A DNA stretch of 8,209 nt from NCBI GenBank assembly GCA_035460985.1, contig DATHWC010000332.1, positions 1 through 8,209 of the forward strand, written 5' to 3'. The DNA is from Lunatibacter sp035460985 (GTDB lineage Bacteria > Bacteroidota > Bacteroidia > Cytophagales > Cyclobacteriaceae). Positions within the stretch are counted from its first letter, which is position 1; every line of letters starts with the position of its first letter. A model generated the notes under the pieces. It had not been told where the DNA came from. It saw only the letters and a program-made list of their open reading frames with translations, and made no database searches. A program made the position numbers and the translations under genes. Shown here piece by piece: positions 1-5,904 of the stretch.

Positions 1-1
1 C

Positions 2-88
2 CGGGTAGCCTTAAAGAAAGGGTCTCTGGTAGTCAACAGCTCCCAAGGTGGAGGTAGTAAAGACACTTGGGTATTATTCAACGACTAA
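2..88 (+). CDS. Circularly permuted ATP-grasp family protein, C-terminal end only (5' truncated by window edge)
   Basis: An open frame enters from the left edge and stops at TAA 86-88, giving 28 residues. The tail contains VVNSSQGGGSKDTWVL, which I recognise as the characteristic C-terminus of the circularly permuted ATP-grasp proteins (DUF404/DUF407 type, CP_ATPgrasp). These enzymes are predicted to form amide or peptide bonds using ATP, and they are regularly encoded next to alpha-E proteins, transglutaminases and Anbu. The following alpha-E gene starts only 11 nt after the stop, which supports co-transcription. The catalytic core lies outside the window, so activity cannot be judged. The family call rests on the short but distinctive tail plus its neighbours. 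Confidence 0.85.
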   Translation, partial: RVALKKGSLVVNSSQGGGSKDTWVLFND

Positions 89-99
89 AACCAACCAAC

Positions 100-1080
100 A
101 TGTTAAGTAGAGTAGCTAATTCCATATACTGGCTAGGCAGATACCTGGAGCGTGCCGAAAATTATGCCCGTTTTATCGATGTAAACTTCAACCTGATGCT
201 CGACCTTCCGGGTGATCTTCAAGAGCAGTGGGAACCCCTTATAATGGCAACCGGGGATGATGAATTGTTCAGAGCCAAGCATAATTCATTCACAAAGAAG
301 GAAGTGATCCGGTTTTTGGCGTTTGATACGGATAATCCAAACTCGCTGATTTCATCCATCACTTTTGCGCGTGAGAACGCCAGGATCATTCGGGAAAACC
401 TAACTAAAGAAACTTGGGAAAAACTTAATGAAACCTATCATTTCGTAAAAAAAGGAGCTGAAAAACGAGAATGGGCGAAGGAGGATCCAAGGGCTTTCTT
501 CGAGAGTGTAAAGTGTCAAATCTTGCTTCTTTATGGTCTGGCCGACAATACTGTGGCACGAACCGAAGGCTGGCACTTTCGGCAGTTGGGACAGTTTCTG
601 GAGCGGGCGGACAAAACCGCCCGAATCTTGGATGTCAAGTACCATATTTTACTTCCATCTAGCGACGAAGTGGGAACACCCCTGGACTTCCTTCACTGGA
701 TGGCTCTGTTGAAGTCTGTTACGGCTTTCAACACTTACCGAAGGCTCTATGGTAATATTGATCCGCTCGGTGTAGTCGAATTCTTGGTGCTGAACAAATA
801 CTTTCCCAGGTCCGTCTTTTACTGCCTCCGGGAAGCCGAGTCCTGCCTGATGAAAATTTCCGGATCCAACGGCTCTGGATATTCCAACAGTGCCGAAAAA
901 GCGATGGGAGAATTAAGGTCCAAATTGGAGTATGATGACGTGAGAAATATCATAGGAAACGGACTTCATGAATATTTGGAGCACCTGTTGAAAAAAACGA
1001 ACGAGATCTCCAATAAAATAAATGATAATTTCTTTCAAATAAAGGATAACTTTGTCAGTCAAACGAACAGGCAAGGATGA
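100..1080 (+). CDS. Alpha-E domain protein (DUF403)
   Basis: This 326-residue protein begins MLSRVANSIYWLGRYLERAE, the hallmark N-terminus of the alpha-helical alpha-E (DUF403) family, and has about the family's usual length. Residues from 12 (LGRYLERAE...AR.IDV) and from 163 (LGQFLERAD...ARILDV) are clearly similar, so the fold appears to be an internal duplication of two helical repeats about 150 residues apart. The biochemical role is unknown. The family is genomically tied to circularly permuted ATP-grasp proteins and is thought to act with them in amide or peptide synthesis. I chose ATG 100 because it gives the canonical start; an upstream in-frame TTG at 67 would overlap the ATP-grasp gene and add 11 non-conserved residues. 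No Shine-Dalgarno is visible. The stop overlaps the next gene's start (ATGA, 1077-1080), indicating translational coupling to the Anbu gene. Confidence 0.93.
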   Translation: MLSRVANSIYWLGRYLERAENYARFIDVNFNLMLDLPGDLQEQWEPLIMATGDDELFRAKHNSFTKKEVIRFLAFDTDNPNSLISSITFARENARIIRENLTKETWEKLNETYHFVKKGAEKREWAKEDPRAFFESVKCQILLLYGLADNTVARTEGWHFRQLGQFLERADKTARILDVKYHILLPSSDEVGTPLDFLHWMALLKSVTAFNTYRRLYGNIDPLGVVEFLVLNKYFPRSVFYCLREAESCLMKISGSNGSGYSNSAEKAMGELRSKLEYDDVRNIIGNGLHEYLEHLLKKTNEISNKINDNFFQIKDNFVSQTNRQG

Positions 1081-1817
1081 CATTTTGTATTGGAATAAAA
1101 ACGAAGTATGGAATAGTAGGGTTGGCGGATACCCGGATTACTTCAGGAAGTGACACCACCACCTCCAAGAAGCTGTACACAGTCAATCGAAGGAACCACT
1201 CTTTCTTTATCATGACTTCAGGCCTCAGGTCTGTAAGGGACAAGGCCATTACCTATTTTGGGGAGCTTATAGAAAAAGAGGACGCCTCTTTTGACAAAAT
1301 GTACAAAGCTGTAAATGGATTTGCCGATCAAGTAAAACGTGTAGCCAAAGAGGACAAAACCTCACTGGCGGAATCCGGCCTTAATTTCAATCTCTATTCC
1401 ATCATAGGCGGTCAACTGGAAGAGGACAAAGAACCTAAGTTATTTATGTTGTATCCGGAGGGCAATTGGATCGAAATCAGGCAGGGGACTCCCTTCGTCA
1501 TCATCGGAAATACAGGTTTTGGAAATCCGGTTTTACGTCGGTCATTGAAATTTGACGAACCGTTGGAATTCGCTTTGAAGAGCGCATTCTTGGCATTTGA
1601 CGCCACACGTATAAGTGCCAATGACGTCGATTACCCCATCGATACGGTGATTCTTGAGAATGACACATATAACATCGTAGAAAATCGGTTTGAACAACAC
1701 GAACTTCACCACATCTCCGAGTACTGGAACAACTGTCTTAAAGAAGCCATCAACAAGCTTCCGGCAAATGTGTTGAACAAAGCATTTCAGCACGAAGAAA
1801 TTGAAGACGGGGAATGA
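1077..1817 (+). CDS. Anbu-like proteasome-type peptidase (COG3484, Ntn-hydrolase)
   Basis: This 246-residue protein begins MTFCIGIK and continues GLADTR at residues 15-20. Removal of Met1 would expose Thr2 as the N-terminal nucleophile, as in proteasome beta subunits, HslV and Anbu. Asp18 matches the conserved proteasomal Asp17, and Lys31 or Lys32 in TSKKLY is the likely Lys33 equivalent. Later segments (GGQLE, LFMLYPEGNW, TPFVIIGNTGFGNP, YPIDTVILEND) follow the Anbu layout, and the length fits. Anbu is an ancestral proteasome-like self-assembling peptidase found without a known dedicated unfoldase; its natural substrate is unresolved. The alpha-E gene overlaps it by ATGA, a transglutaminase follows and an ATP-grasp gene precedes, which is the typical Anbu neighbourhood. 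There is no propeptide, so only methionine removal is needed. It appears divergent from proteobacterial Anbu in the segment after the GN(T/x) turn (see findings). Confidence 0.92.
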   Translation: MTFCIGIKTKYGIVGLADTRITSGSDTTTSKKLYTVNRRNHSFFIMTSGLRSVRDKAITYFGELIEKEDASFDKMYKAVNGFADQVKRVAKEDKTSLAESGLNFNLYSIIGGQLEEDKEPKLFMLYPEGNWIEIRQGTPFVIIGNTGFGNPVLRRSLKFDEPLEFALKSAFLAFDATRISANDVDYPIDTVILENDTYNIVENRFEQHELHHISEYWNNCLKEAINKLPANVLNKAFQHEEIEDGE

Positions 1818-1858
1818 TTTTTGGTAGGTAGTATAAAGAAGCAAAGTAAAACATCAGT

Positions 1859-1894
1859 TTTGCAAAAGGCATTTTATTCCCCTGCCTATATTTG
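1859..1894 (+). promoter_or_regulatory. Possible Bacteroidota-type promoter for the transglutaminase gene
   Basis: TATATTTG at 1887-1894 matches the Bacteroidota -7 consensus TAnnTTTG exactly. The only upstream TTTG (1859-1862) lies 24 nt away, longer than the usual 19-21, so the -33 part is weak. A start near 1901 would leave a leader of about 40 nt before ATG 1941. This could allow transglutaminase expression apart from the upstream genes. Confidence 0.35.
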
Positions 1895-1904
1895 GAATAC
1901 TGCA

Positions 1905-1919
1905 GGTCACAGCATGACC
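1905..1919. promoter_or_regulatory. Inverted repeat GGTCA-N5-TGACC, possible operator
   Basis: A perfect 5-bp inverted repeat, GGTCA CAGCA TGACC, sits just downstream of the candidate -7 box and close to the predicted transcription start, upstream of the transglutaminase ATG at 1941. Its position suits an operator or a small leader hairpin. The short arms mean chance cannot be excluded, and no regulator in the window is linked to it. Confidence 0.25.
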
Positions 1920-1940
1920 CCACTTGGACCAACTATCCTG

Positions 1941-2798
1941 ATGAAACTGAATATCGTACACCATTCACTTTATACCTACGACCGCACCGTCCAACTCAAT
2001 CCGCACACATTATTCCTCAAGCCACTACAACGTGACAATATAAAGTTACTTTCCTACGACATAGAAGTAACACCGACCCCACTGGGAATCAACGAAAGGT
2101 TTAGCCTAGAAGGAAATCCCTACTTTCAGGTTTGGTTTACCGGATTTACCAAAAAGCTGGAGATTATGGTAAACATGGAATTGGAAGTTGGTTCCTTTAA
2201 TCCTTTTGGGTTTTTGATAGACGTAGACTTTATTAAACAGATCAATTCGGCAAATTTGCCTGTATTTCACTATCAGGAGGAAGAGCGGGTGTTGTTAACT
2301 CCCTATCTGAAGTTTGAGGAAAATATTGAACTGGCTGACTTTGCAAAAAAACACTTGAAGGATACCAATCCCCTGTCTTTTTTGATGTCCTTGGCTGGAG
2401 ATATTCATATAAATTGGGATCATATTATCCGTATGGAAGAGGATGTATGGAGCCCCGAATACACTTTTCAAATAAAAAAAGGTTCCTGCAGGGATTTGTC
2501 TTGGATGATGATTCAACTGCTACGTTCGGTTGGACTAGCCGCCAGATATGTTAGCGGGTATGCATTTAATCCGGAATTGGATGAGGGCAATGAATTACAT
2601 GCTTGGGTTGAAGCCTATATCCCCGGAGCCGGATGGGTAGGGGTGGACCCGAACTTGGGTCTACTGACAGACGAACACTATATTCCCTTGGCTTGTAGCA
2701 ATCACCCTAGCCGCACTCTACCTGTTCATGGAACCGTGGGTGGCGATGAGCCTTCGACTTCTACCTTGGACGCTAAGGTCACCATCTCCATTGTCTAA
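1941..2798 (+). CDS. Transglutaminase-like cysteine peptidase (bacterial transglutaminase N-terminal plus core domains)
   Basis: This 285-residue protein has the two-part layout of bacterial transglutaminase-like proteins. An N-terminal beta-rich domain begins MKLNIVHHSLYTYDR (residues 1 to about 115). The papain-like core carries Cys183 in KKGSCRDLSW, His220 in ELHAWVEAYIPGAGW and Asp236 in GVDPN, a complete Cys-His-Asp triad. In this family such cores usually act as peptidases or amidases and sometimes as amide-forming enzymes. It has no signal peptide, so it should be cytoplasmic like its operon partners. The frame is open upstream as far as TTG 1821, and an in-frame ATG exists at 1914, but the family's N-terminal motif starts at ATG 1941. 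It lies 123 nt after the Anbu gene. Together with ATP-grasp, alpha-E and Anbu it forms the predicted peptide-modification cluster. Confidence 0.92.
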   Translation: MKLNIVHHSLYTYDRTVQLNPHTLFLKPLQRDNIKLLSYDIEVTPTPLGINERFSLEGNPYFQVWFTGFTKKLEIMVNMELEVGSFNPFGFLIDVDFIKQINSANLPVFHYQEEERVLLTPYLKFEENIELADFAKKHLKDTNPLSFLMSLAGDIHINWDHIIRMEEDVWSPEYTFQIKKGSCRDLSWMMIQLLRSVGLAARYVSGYAFNPELDEGNELHAWVEAYIPGAGWVGVDPNLGLLTDEHYIPLACSNHPSRTLPVHGTVGGDEPSTSTLDAKVTISIV

Positions 2799-2857
2799 GG
2801 GATTAAAGAAACCTTTTTCGCATTTTTTCGATTAACTACAGGGTAAATCAATTTCGC

Positions 2858-4114
2858 ATGAACAATCTCGGAGCCGTTATTTTTATTCTTACCATCTTTC
2901 TATTTAGTTGTTTTTTAAACTGGTACACGTTTCAGGGCTTCAAAACCCTGTTTCAGCCTTTGGAAAGCAACCGCCTAAAATTGGTTCTAATGGGTATCTA
3001 TTGGCTGGTTTTCGGGGGGATTACGCTATGGATTATTTTTACGTTTTTTAATATTTCCAGAGAGGGACAGATCAGTACCGACTCCCAGAAAGTATTAAAC
3101 ATTTTTCTCACTGTCACTGTCACCCAAATTACTATTATTTTATTTCTATTTGGGGAGGATATTTACCGGGCGGTTATTTCAGGAATAAGTTACATGCGTG
3201 GCAAAACAGATACTGATGCAAGCCATTTACCGGATAGGAGAAAATTCATAAGTCAAGTTGCTTTTGCGGTGGCAGCGATTCCCTTTTCCGCATTTGTGTA
3301 TGGAATTTTGAAAGGAAAATATAATTTCAAGGTAATACGCCAAACAATTTATTTTAAAGAGTTGCCAGAAGCCTTTGATGGCTTCACAATCACTCAATTG
3401 TCCGATATCCATGCGGGAAGTTTTAAAGACTATAAAGCCGTACAGCGTGGGATAGATTTGGCGGTAGGTCAAGGGTCGGATCTTTTTGTATTTACCGGGG
3501 ACCTGGTCAATCATAAAGCGGAAGAAATAGACCCCATGCTGGAGGGATTCAGCAAAATCACGGCTCCTTATGGACAGTTTTCCATCTTGGGAAATCACGA
3601 TTATGGGGATTATGTGTCCTGGCCAAGCAAAGAAGCCAAGGAAAGAAACTTTGAAAACCTGAAGAAACAGCATGCCCGCTTAGGCTACCGACTGCTGTTG
3701 GACGAACATGTGGTGCTTGAGAAGGGCGGGCAGAAAATAACGCTACTTGGTGTGGAAAATTGGGGAGTTGGATTTCATGCCAAGGGCGATTTGGAAAAGG
3801 CATTGGGCAATACCTCTCCGGACGATTTTAAGATTCTGCTTTCCCATGATCCTTCCCATTGGGACGAAGAGGTCAAAAATAATCCAAAAAATATTCACCT
3901 CACTCTCAGTGGACATACTCACGGAATGCAGTTCGGTATAGAGACACCCATTGTCAAATGGAGCCCCGCACAGTACCGATACCCCAACTGGGCTGGACTC
4001 GCTGAGCAAGCGGGTAGATTTCTTTATGTCAACCGGGGCTTTGGTTTCCATGCCTTTTCAGGCAGGGTAGGGATCTGGCCGGAAATTACTGTTTTGGAAT
4101 TAAAAAAAGGATAG
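2858..4114 (+). CDS. Membrane-anchored calcineurin-like metallophosphoesterase
   Basis: This 418-residue protein has hydrophobic segments near residues 4-24, 41-64, 80-99 and 130-150, followed by a calcineurin-like phosphoesterase domain from about residue 172. All metal-binding motifs are present: D183 and H185 in LSDIH, D215 in TGD, N246-H247-D248 in GNHD, H330 in LLSHDP, and H353 and H355 in SGHTHG. It is therefore very probably an active two-metal hydrolase. The arrangement resembles the YkuE/YaeI-like branch of multi-pass phosphoesterases, some of which act on phospholipid or lipid-linked substrates; the substrate here cannot be read from sequence, nor can the side of the membrane the domain faces. 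The gene lies 59 nt after the transglutaminase on the same strand with no clear terminator between, so it may extend that operon. Its stop codon lies inside a terminator hairpin. Confidence 0.9.
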   Translation: MNNLGAVIFILTIFLFSCFLNWYTFQGFKTLFQPLESNRLKLVLMGIYWLVFGGITLWIIFTFFNISREGQISTDSQKVLNIFLTVTVTQITIILFLFGEDIYRAVISGISYMRGKTDTDASHLPDRRKFISQVAFAVAAIPFSAFVYGILKGKYNFKVIRQTIYFKELPEAFDGFTITQLSDIHAGSFKDYKAVQRGIDLAVGQGSDLFVFTGDLVNHKAEEIDPMLEGFSKITAPYGQFSILGNHDYGDYVSWPSKEAKERNFENLKKQHARLGYRLLLDEHVVLEKGGQKITLLGVENWGVGFHAKGDLEKALGNTSPDDFKILLSHDPSHWDEEVKNNPKNIHLTLSGHTHGMQFGIETPIVKWSPAQYRYPNWAGLAEQAGRFLYVNRGFGFHAFSGRVGIWPEITVLELKKG

Positions 4115-4131
4115 CCGTGAGGCTATCCTTT
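4106..4131. terminator. Bidirectional rho-independent terminator
   Basis: A perfect 11-bp inverted repeat, AAAGGATAGCC / GGCTATCCTTT with GTGA loop, spans 4106-4131. An A-run (4102-4108) on the left side gives a U-tract for minus-strand transcripts from the secreted-protein gene that ends at 4161, and a T-rich stretch (4129-4140) follows for plus-strand transcripts. The stop codon of the phosphoesterase gene (4112-4114) lies inside the left arm. It separates two convergent genes. Confidence 0.9.
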
Positions 4132-4160
4132 GAACACTTTTAGAGCCGTTTTTTGTGACC

Positions 4161-4607
4161 CTATCTGGAAAAAAACATTCTGGTAATAAAAATTCCCTGT
4201 CCGTCATCGGCTCCTGCATTACTCTCAACGCCACTGGTGACAAAGGTGAGTTTCCATCCATCTGCCATCATGGTATTCACTTTGGAGGCAATCACCGCAT
4301 CATTGGACGCAATATTCTGAAAGTTGATCCCTGTGGCGCTGAAAAAGTTCAGCAGCTTAGTTTCTTCCAGTTCATCCACCTTGACACTTGATCTGCTGAT
4401 TTCTTTCTGGTTACTTTTTTTCCCATCGGTTCTTTCCGTGGTGAATTCCTCATAATTGGTTTGGGCTTGGCTGTCGATGATGCGTGATCTGCCAATGCCC
4501 ATTGGAACGATGGACTCTACAACCGTTACGATTTTAAATTCTTGTTGGGCAAATGTTTCCAAACCAAACATTCCCAAAAACAGTAAGACAAACAAACTTT
4601 TTTTCAT
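4161..4607 (-). CDS. Small secreted protein of unknown function
   Basis: This 148-residue protein starts MKKSLFVLLFLGMFGLETFA followed by QQEF, a good signal peptide with likely cleavage after Ala20. It lacks a lipobox cysteine, so the mature 128-residue protein should be soluble in the periplasm or exported. The mature part opens with a beta-like strand (EFKIVTVVESIVP), has a charged middle (about residues 55-85), then ETKLLNFFSATGINF, and ends with MMADGWKLTFVTSG and GIFITRMFF. The GWKL-type end is reminiscent of small DUF4177-like proteins, but I do not assign it to a family. The frame is open upstream to 4718, but those 37 residues look non-coding; ATG 4607 gives the clean signal peptide. 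It converges on the phosphoesterase gene and shares the terminator at 4106-4131. Confidence 0.8.
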   Translation of the reverse strand: MKKSLFVLLFLGMFGLETFAQQEFKIVTVVESIVPMGIGRSRIIDSQAQTNYEEFTTERTDGKKSNQKEISRSSVKVDELEETKLLNFFSATGINFQNIASNDAVIASKVNTMMADGWKLTFVTSGVESNAGADDGQGIFITRMFFSR

Positions 4608-4689
4608 GAAAGGGTATATTAAAATAAGTAGATAAATTAGATACACCCCATAGACGGAAAGTGGGGATAAAATGTTGATTCTCAATAAA

Positions 4690-4719
4690 CAAATTTTTGA
4701 AAAAACTTTTGCAGTCAAA
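4690..4719 (-). promoter_or_regulatory. Possible promoter for the secreted-protein gene
   Basis: Read on the minus strand, TTTG (complement of 4716-4719), an 18-nt spacer and AAAATTTG (complement of 4690-4697) resemble the Bacteroidota promoter TTTG-N19-21-TAnnTTTG with one mismatch in the -7 box. Transcription would begin near 4683, leaving a leader of about 75 nt before ATG 4607. The region is AT-rich, so a chance match is quite possible. Confidence 0.3.
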
Positions 4720-4762
4720 CCGCTGTTGATAAAACTGTTACCTATTTAGAAATATTCTTCCC

Positions 4763-4915
4763 ATGTCCCACGAAATCAAGCTTAAAGAAGGGATCCATTT
4801 TTATATGGAAGGACCCTATATTGTATTTACAGAGGCTTACCATTTGCTTCGGGGGTTTTGCTGTGGAAACGGATGCAGGCATTGTCCCTATACCAAAAAA
4901 ACTGATAAAAAGTGA
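4763..4915 (+). CDS. DUF5522-type cysteine-rich mini-protein
   Basis: This is a 50-residue protein. Its core, YIVFTEAYHLLRGFCCGNGC followed by RHCPY, is the conserved signature I associate with the small DUF5522 family of Bacteroidota and relatives. Four cysteines (33, 34, 38, 41) and His40 lie in one short segment, which suggests a zinc or other metal site, although that is inference. It has no signal peptide and a lysine-rich tail (TKKTDKK), so it should be cytoplasmic. ATG 4763 is the only start that gives the conserved N-terminal part. No Shine-Dalgarno is visible. It is divergent from the secreted-protein gene and converges on the MpaB-like gene, whose stop lies 47 nt away. Its function is unknown. 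Confidence 0.87.
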   Translation: MSHEIKLKEGIHFYMEGPYIVFTEAYHLLRGFCCGNGCRHCPYTKKTDKK

Positions 4916-4962
4916 ACAGGTGCCTCTCCAATAAAGTGAAGCTTTAATCCTTGTGGACTTGA

Positions 4963-5805
4963 TTATCGAAAGGTACCTAATTCCTGTATCTCGTACCCGT
5001 TGGGATAGGTGTGGCGTTTTTTTAGAGTTCCAAGTTTTGGTTTAGTAGATTCAGGTAGGAACCTTAAGAATGCTGCGCGGGTTTTCATGCCGGCTAAGAT
5101 TATCTTTTCGAGTAGTAATGGAGGATTCTCAAATCCCATGGCCTTCCGAAGTGGAGGATCCATTAGTGAAATTGCCGCGGGCCGAGAGAACGGTATCAAC
5201 CAACCGGGCAGGTAAAATCCAAGTAGTAGATCAAGTGTTTTAATCCCCACCAGATGGTTTGCAGGGTCAAACTTAAAATGATTCCTCTCGTAGTTTCGGT
5301 TGTACACTTCAAACTCCTCCAAGGTCGCCGGCACATCCTGAATCCCCATCCGCTTTGCCAATTCGATATAATTGATAAAAGTGGCTTCTTTTTCCTTTCG
5401 GGTAAATGGCCTCCACCCAAATTTATCCATCCAACGAATAGGTTCGAAAATAAAGGTTGACAGCACATACAGATAGTCATCATTGGTTATTCGAAACCTT
5501 CCATGCATGGCATTCATCCGTGCTATTGCCAGCCTTCCCCGCTCGCTATCCATACCGTTTTCGAGGATCTCATAGAGAATCAGTTCGGTATCATCATAGC
5601 GCTTACGTGTCCTTTCGGTAAACTCCCCAGTGGCAGCTAACAACTTCGAAATAGCGGGTATTCCGAATGTTCGGAAAAGGGCAAATTCCAGGGCCTTTTC
5701 CATATCCCATGGAAAACAGTGAAAGGTCAGCAAAAAAGCAATCCGGTGCCAATCGGTATTCGGATCAAGGTTGCTTATCTCATTGGTAAACCGTTTGTTT
5801 TTCAT
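4963..5805 (-). CDS. Oxygenase of the MpaB / rubber-oxygenase catalytic domain family (DUF2236)
   Basis: This 280-residue protein carries the family pattern: ILYEILENGMDSERGRLAIA then RMNAMHGRFRITNDDYLYVL (about residues 77-114), followed by FIFEPIRWMDKFGWRPFT. His101 in the RMNxMHG motif is the best candidate haem ligand, by comparison with the haem-dependent MpaB and latex-clearing oxygenase group. MpaB is known for oxidative cleavage of a terpenoid chain in mycophenolic acid synthesis; most bacterial members have no known substrate. It has no signal peptide, but a hydrophobic stretch near residues 190-206 (LDLLLGFYLPGWLIPF) may associate with membrane. The length is typical of the short bacterial members, and the start at 5805 follows a good promoter. 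Function beyond the family level is not supported. Confidence 0.85.
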   Translation of the reverse strand: MKNKRFTNEISNLDPNTDWHRIAFLLTFHCFPWDMEKALEFALFRTFGIPAISKLLAATGEFTERTRKRYDDTELILYEILENGMDSERGRLAIARMNAMHGRFRITNDDYLYVLSTFIFEPIRWMDKFGWRPFTRKEKEATFINYIELAKRMGIQDVPATLEEFEVYNRNYERNHFKFDPANHLVGIKTLDLLLGFYLPGWLIPFSRPAAISLMDPPLRKAMGFENPPLLLEKIILAGMKTRAAFLRFLPESTKPKLGTLKKRHTYPNGYEIQELGTFR

Positions 5806-5822
5806 ACCGATAAAAATCCCTT

Positions 5823-5837
5823 ACTTTGAAACAAAGT
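5823..5837. promoter_or_regulatory. Inverted repeat ACTTTG-AAA-CAAAGT over the promoter
   Basis: A perfect 6-bp palindrome with a 3-nt centre overlaps the -7 box and predicted start of the minus-strand promoter. On the plus strand its other half forms TTACTTTG (5821-5828), one mismatch from a -7 box, with TTTG at 5794-5797 upstream (23-nt spacer). It may therefore be an operator or part of back-to-back promoters serving the MpaB-like gene and mogA. Chance symmetry of two -7-like boxes is also possible. Confidence 0.3.
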
Positions 5838-5864
5838 TAATACATTAACAGGGGGATGTCCAAG
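5832..5864 (-). promoter_or_regulatory. Bacteroidota-type promoter for the MpaB-like gene
   Basis: On the minus strand, TAACTTTG (complement of 5832-5839) matches TAnnTTTG exactly. About 20-21 nt upstream lies CTTGG (complement of 5860-5864), close to TTTG. Transcription would begin near 5825, about 20 nt before ATG 5805. Motif quality and position are both good. Confidence 0.5.
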
Positions 5865-5904
5865 GCGAACATGGTTTTGGATTAGACCTTTTAAAAATAA
5901 TGCC

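Noticed and set aside
67..99. TTG start extending the alpha-E gene by 11 codons
   Set aside because: It overlaps the ATP-grasp reading frame, and the conserved family N-terminus begins at ATG 100.
1821..1940. Upstream open frame (TTG 1821, ATG 1914) as the transglutaminase N-terminus
   Set aside because: The family N-terminal motif begins at ATG 1941, and the extension runs through the candidate promoter and palindrome.
2799..2857. Possible terminator between the transglutaminase and phosphoesterase genes
   Set aside because: T-runs are present, but the only stem (AAAG/CTTT) is 4 bp, too weak to call.
3227..4051. Several minus-strand open frames inside the phosphoesterase gene
   Set aside because: They lie antisense to a gene with complete catalytic motifs and show no recognisable protein features.
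4646..4666. CCCCA/TGGGG hairpin in the leader of the secreted-protein gene
   Set aside because: It has only 5 bp of stem with an 11-nt loop and no U-tract or known riboswitch features.
4608..4718. Longer N-terminus for the minus-strand secreted protein
   Set aside because: The extra residues precede a textbook signal peptide, and the DNA is AT-rich with promoter-like elements.
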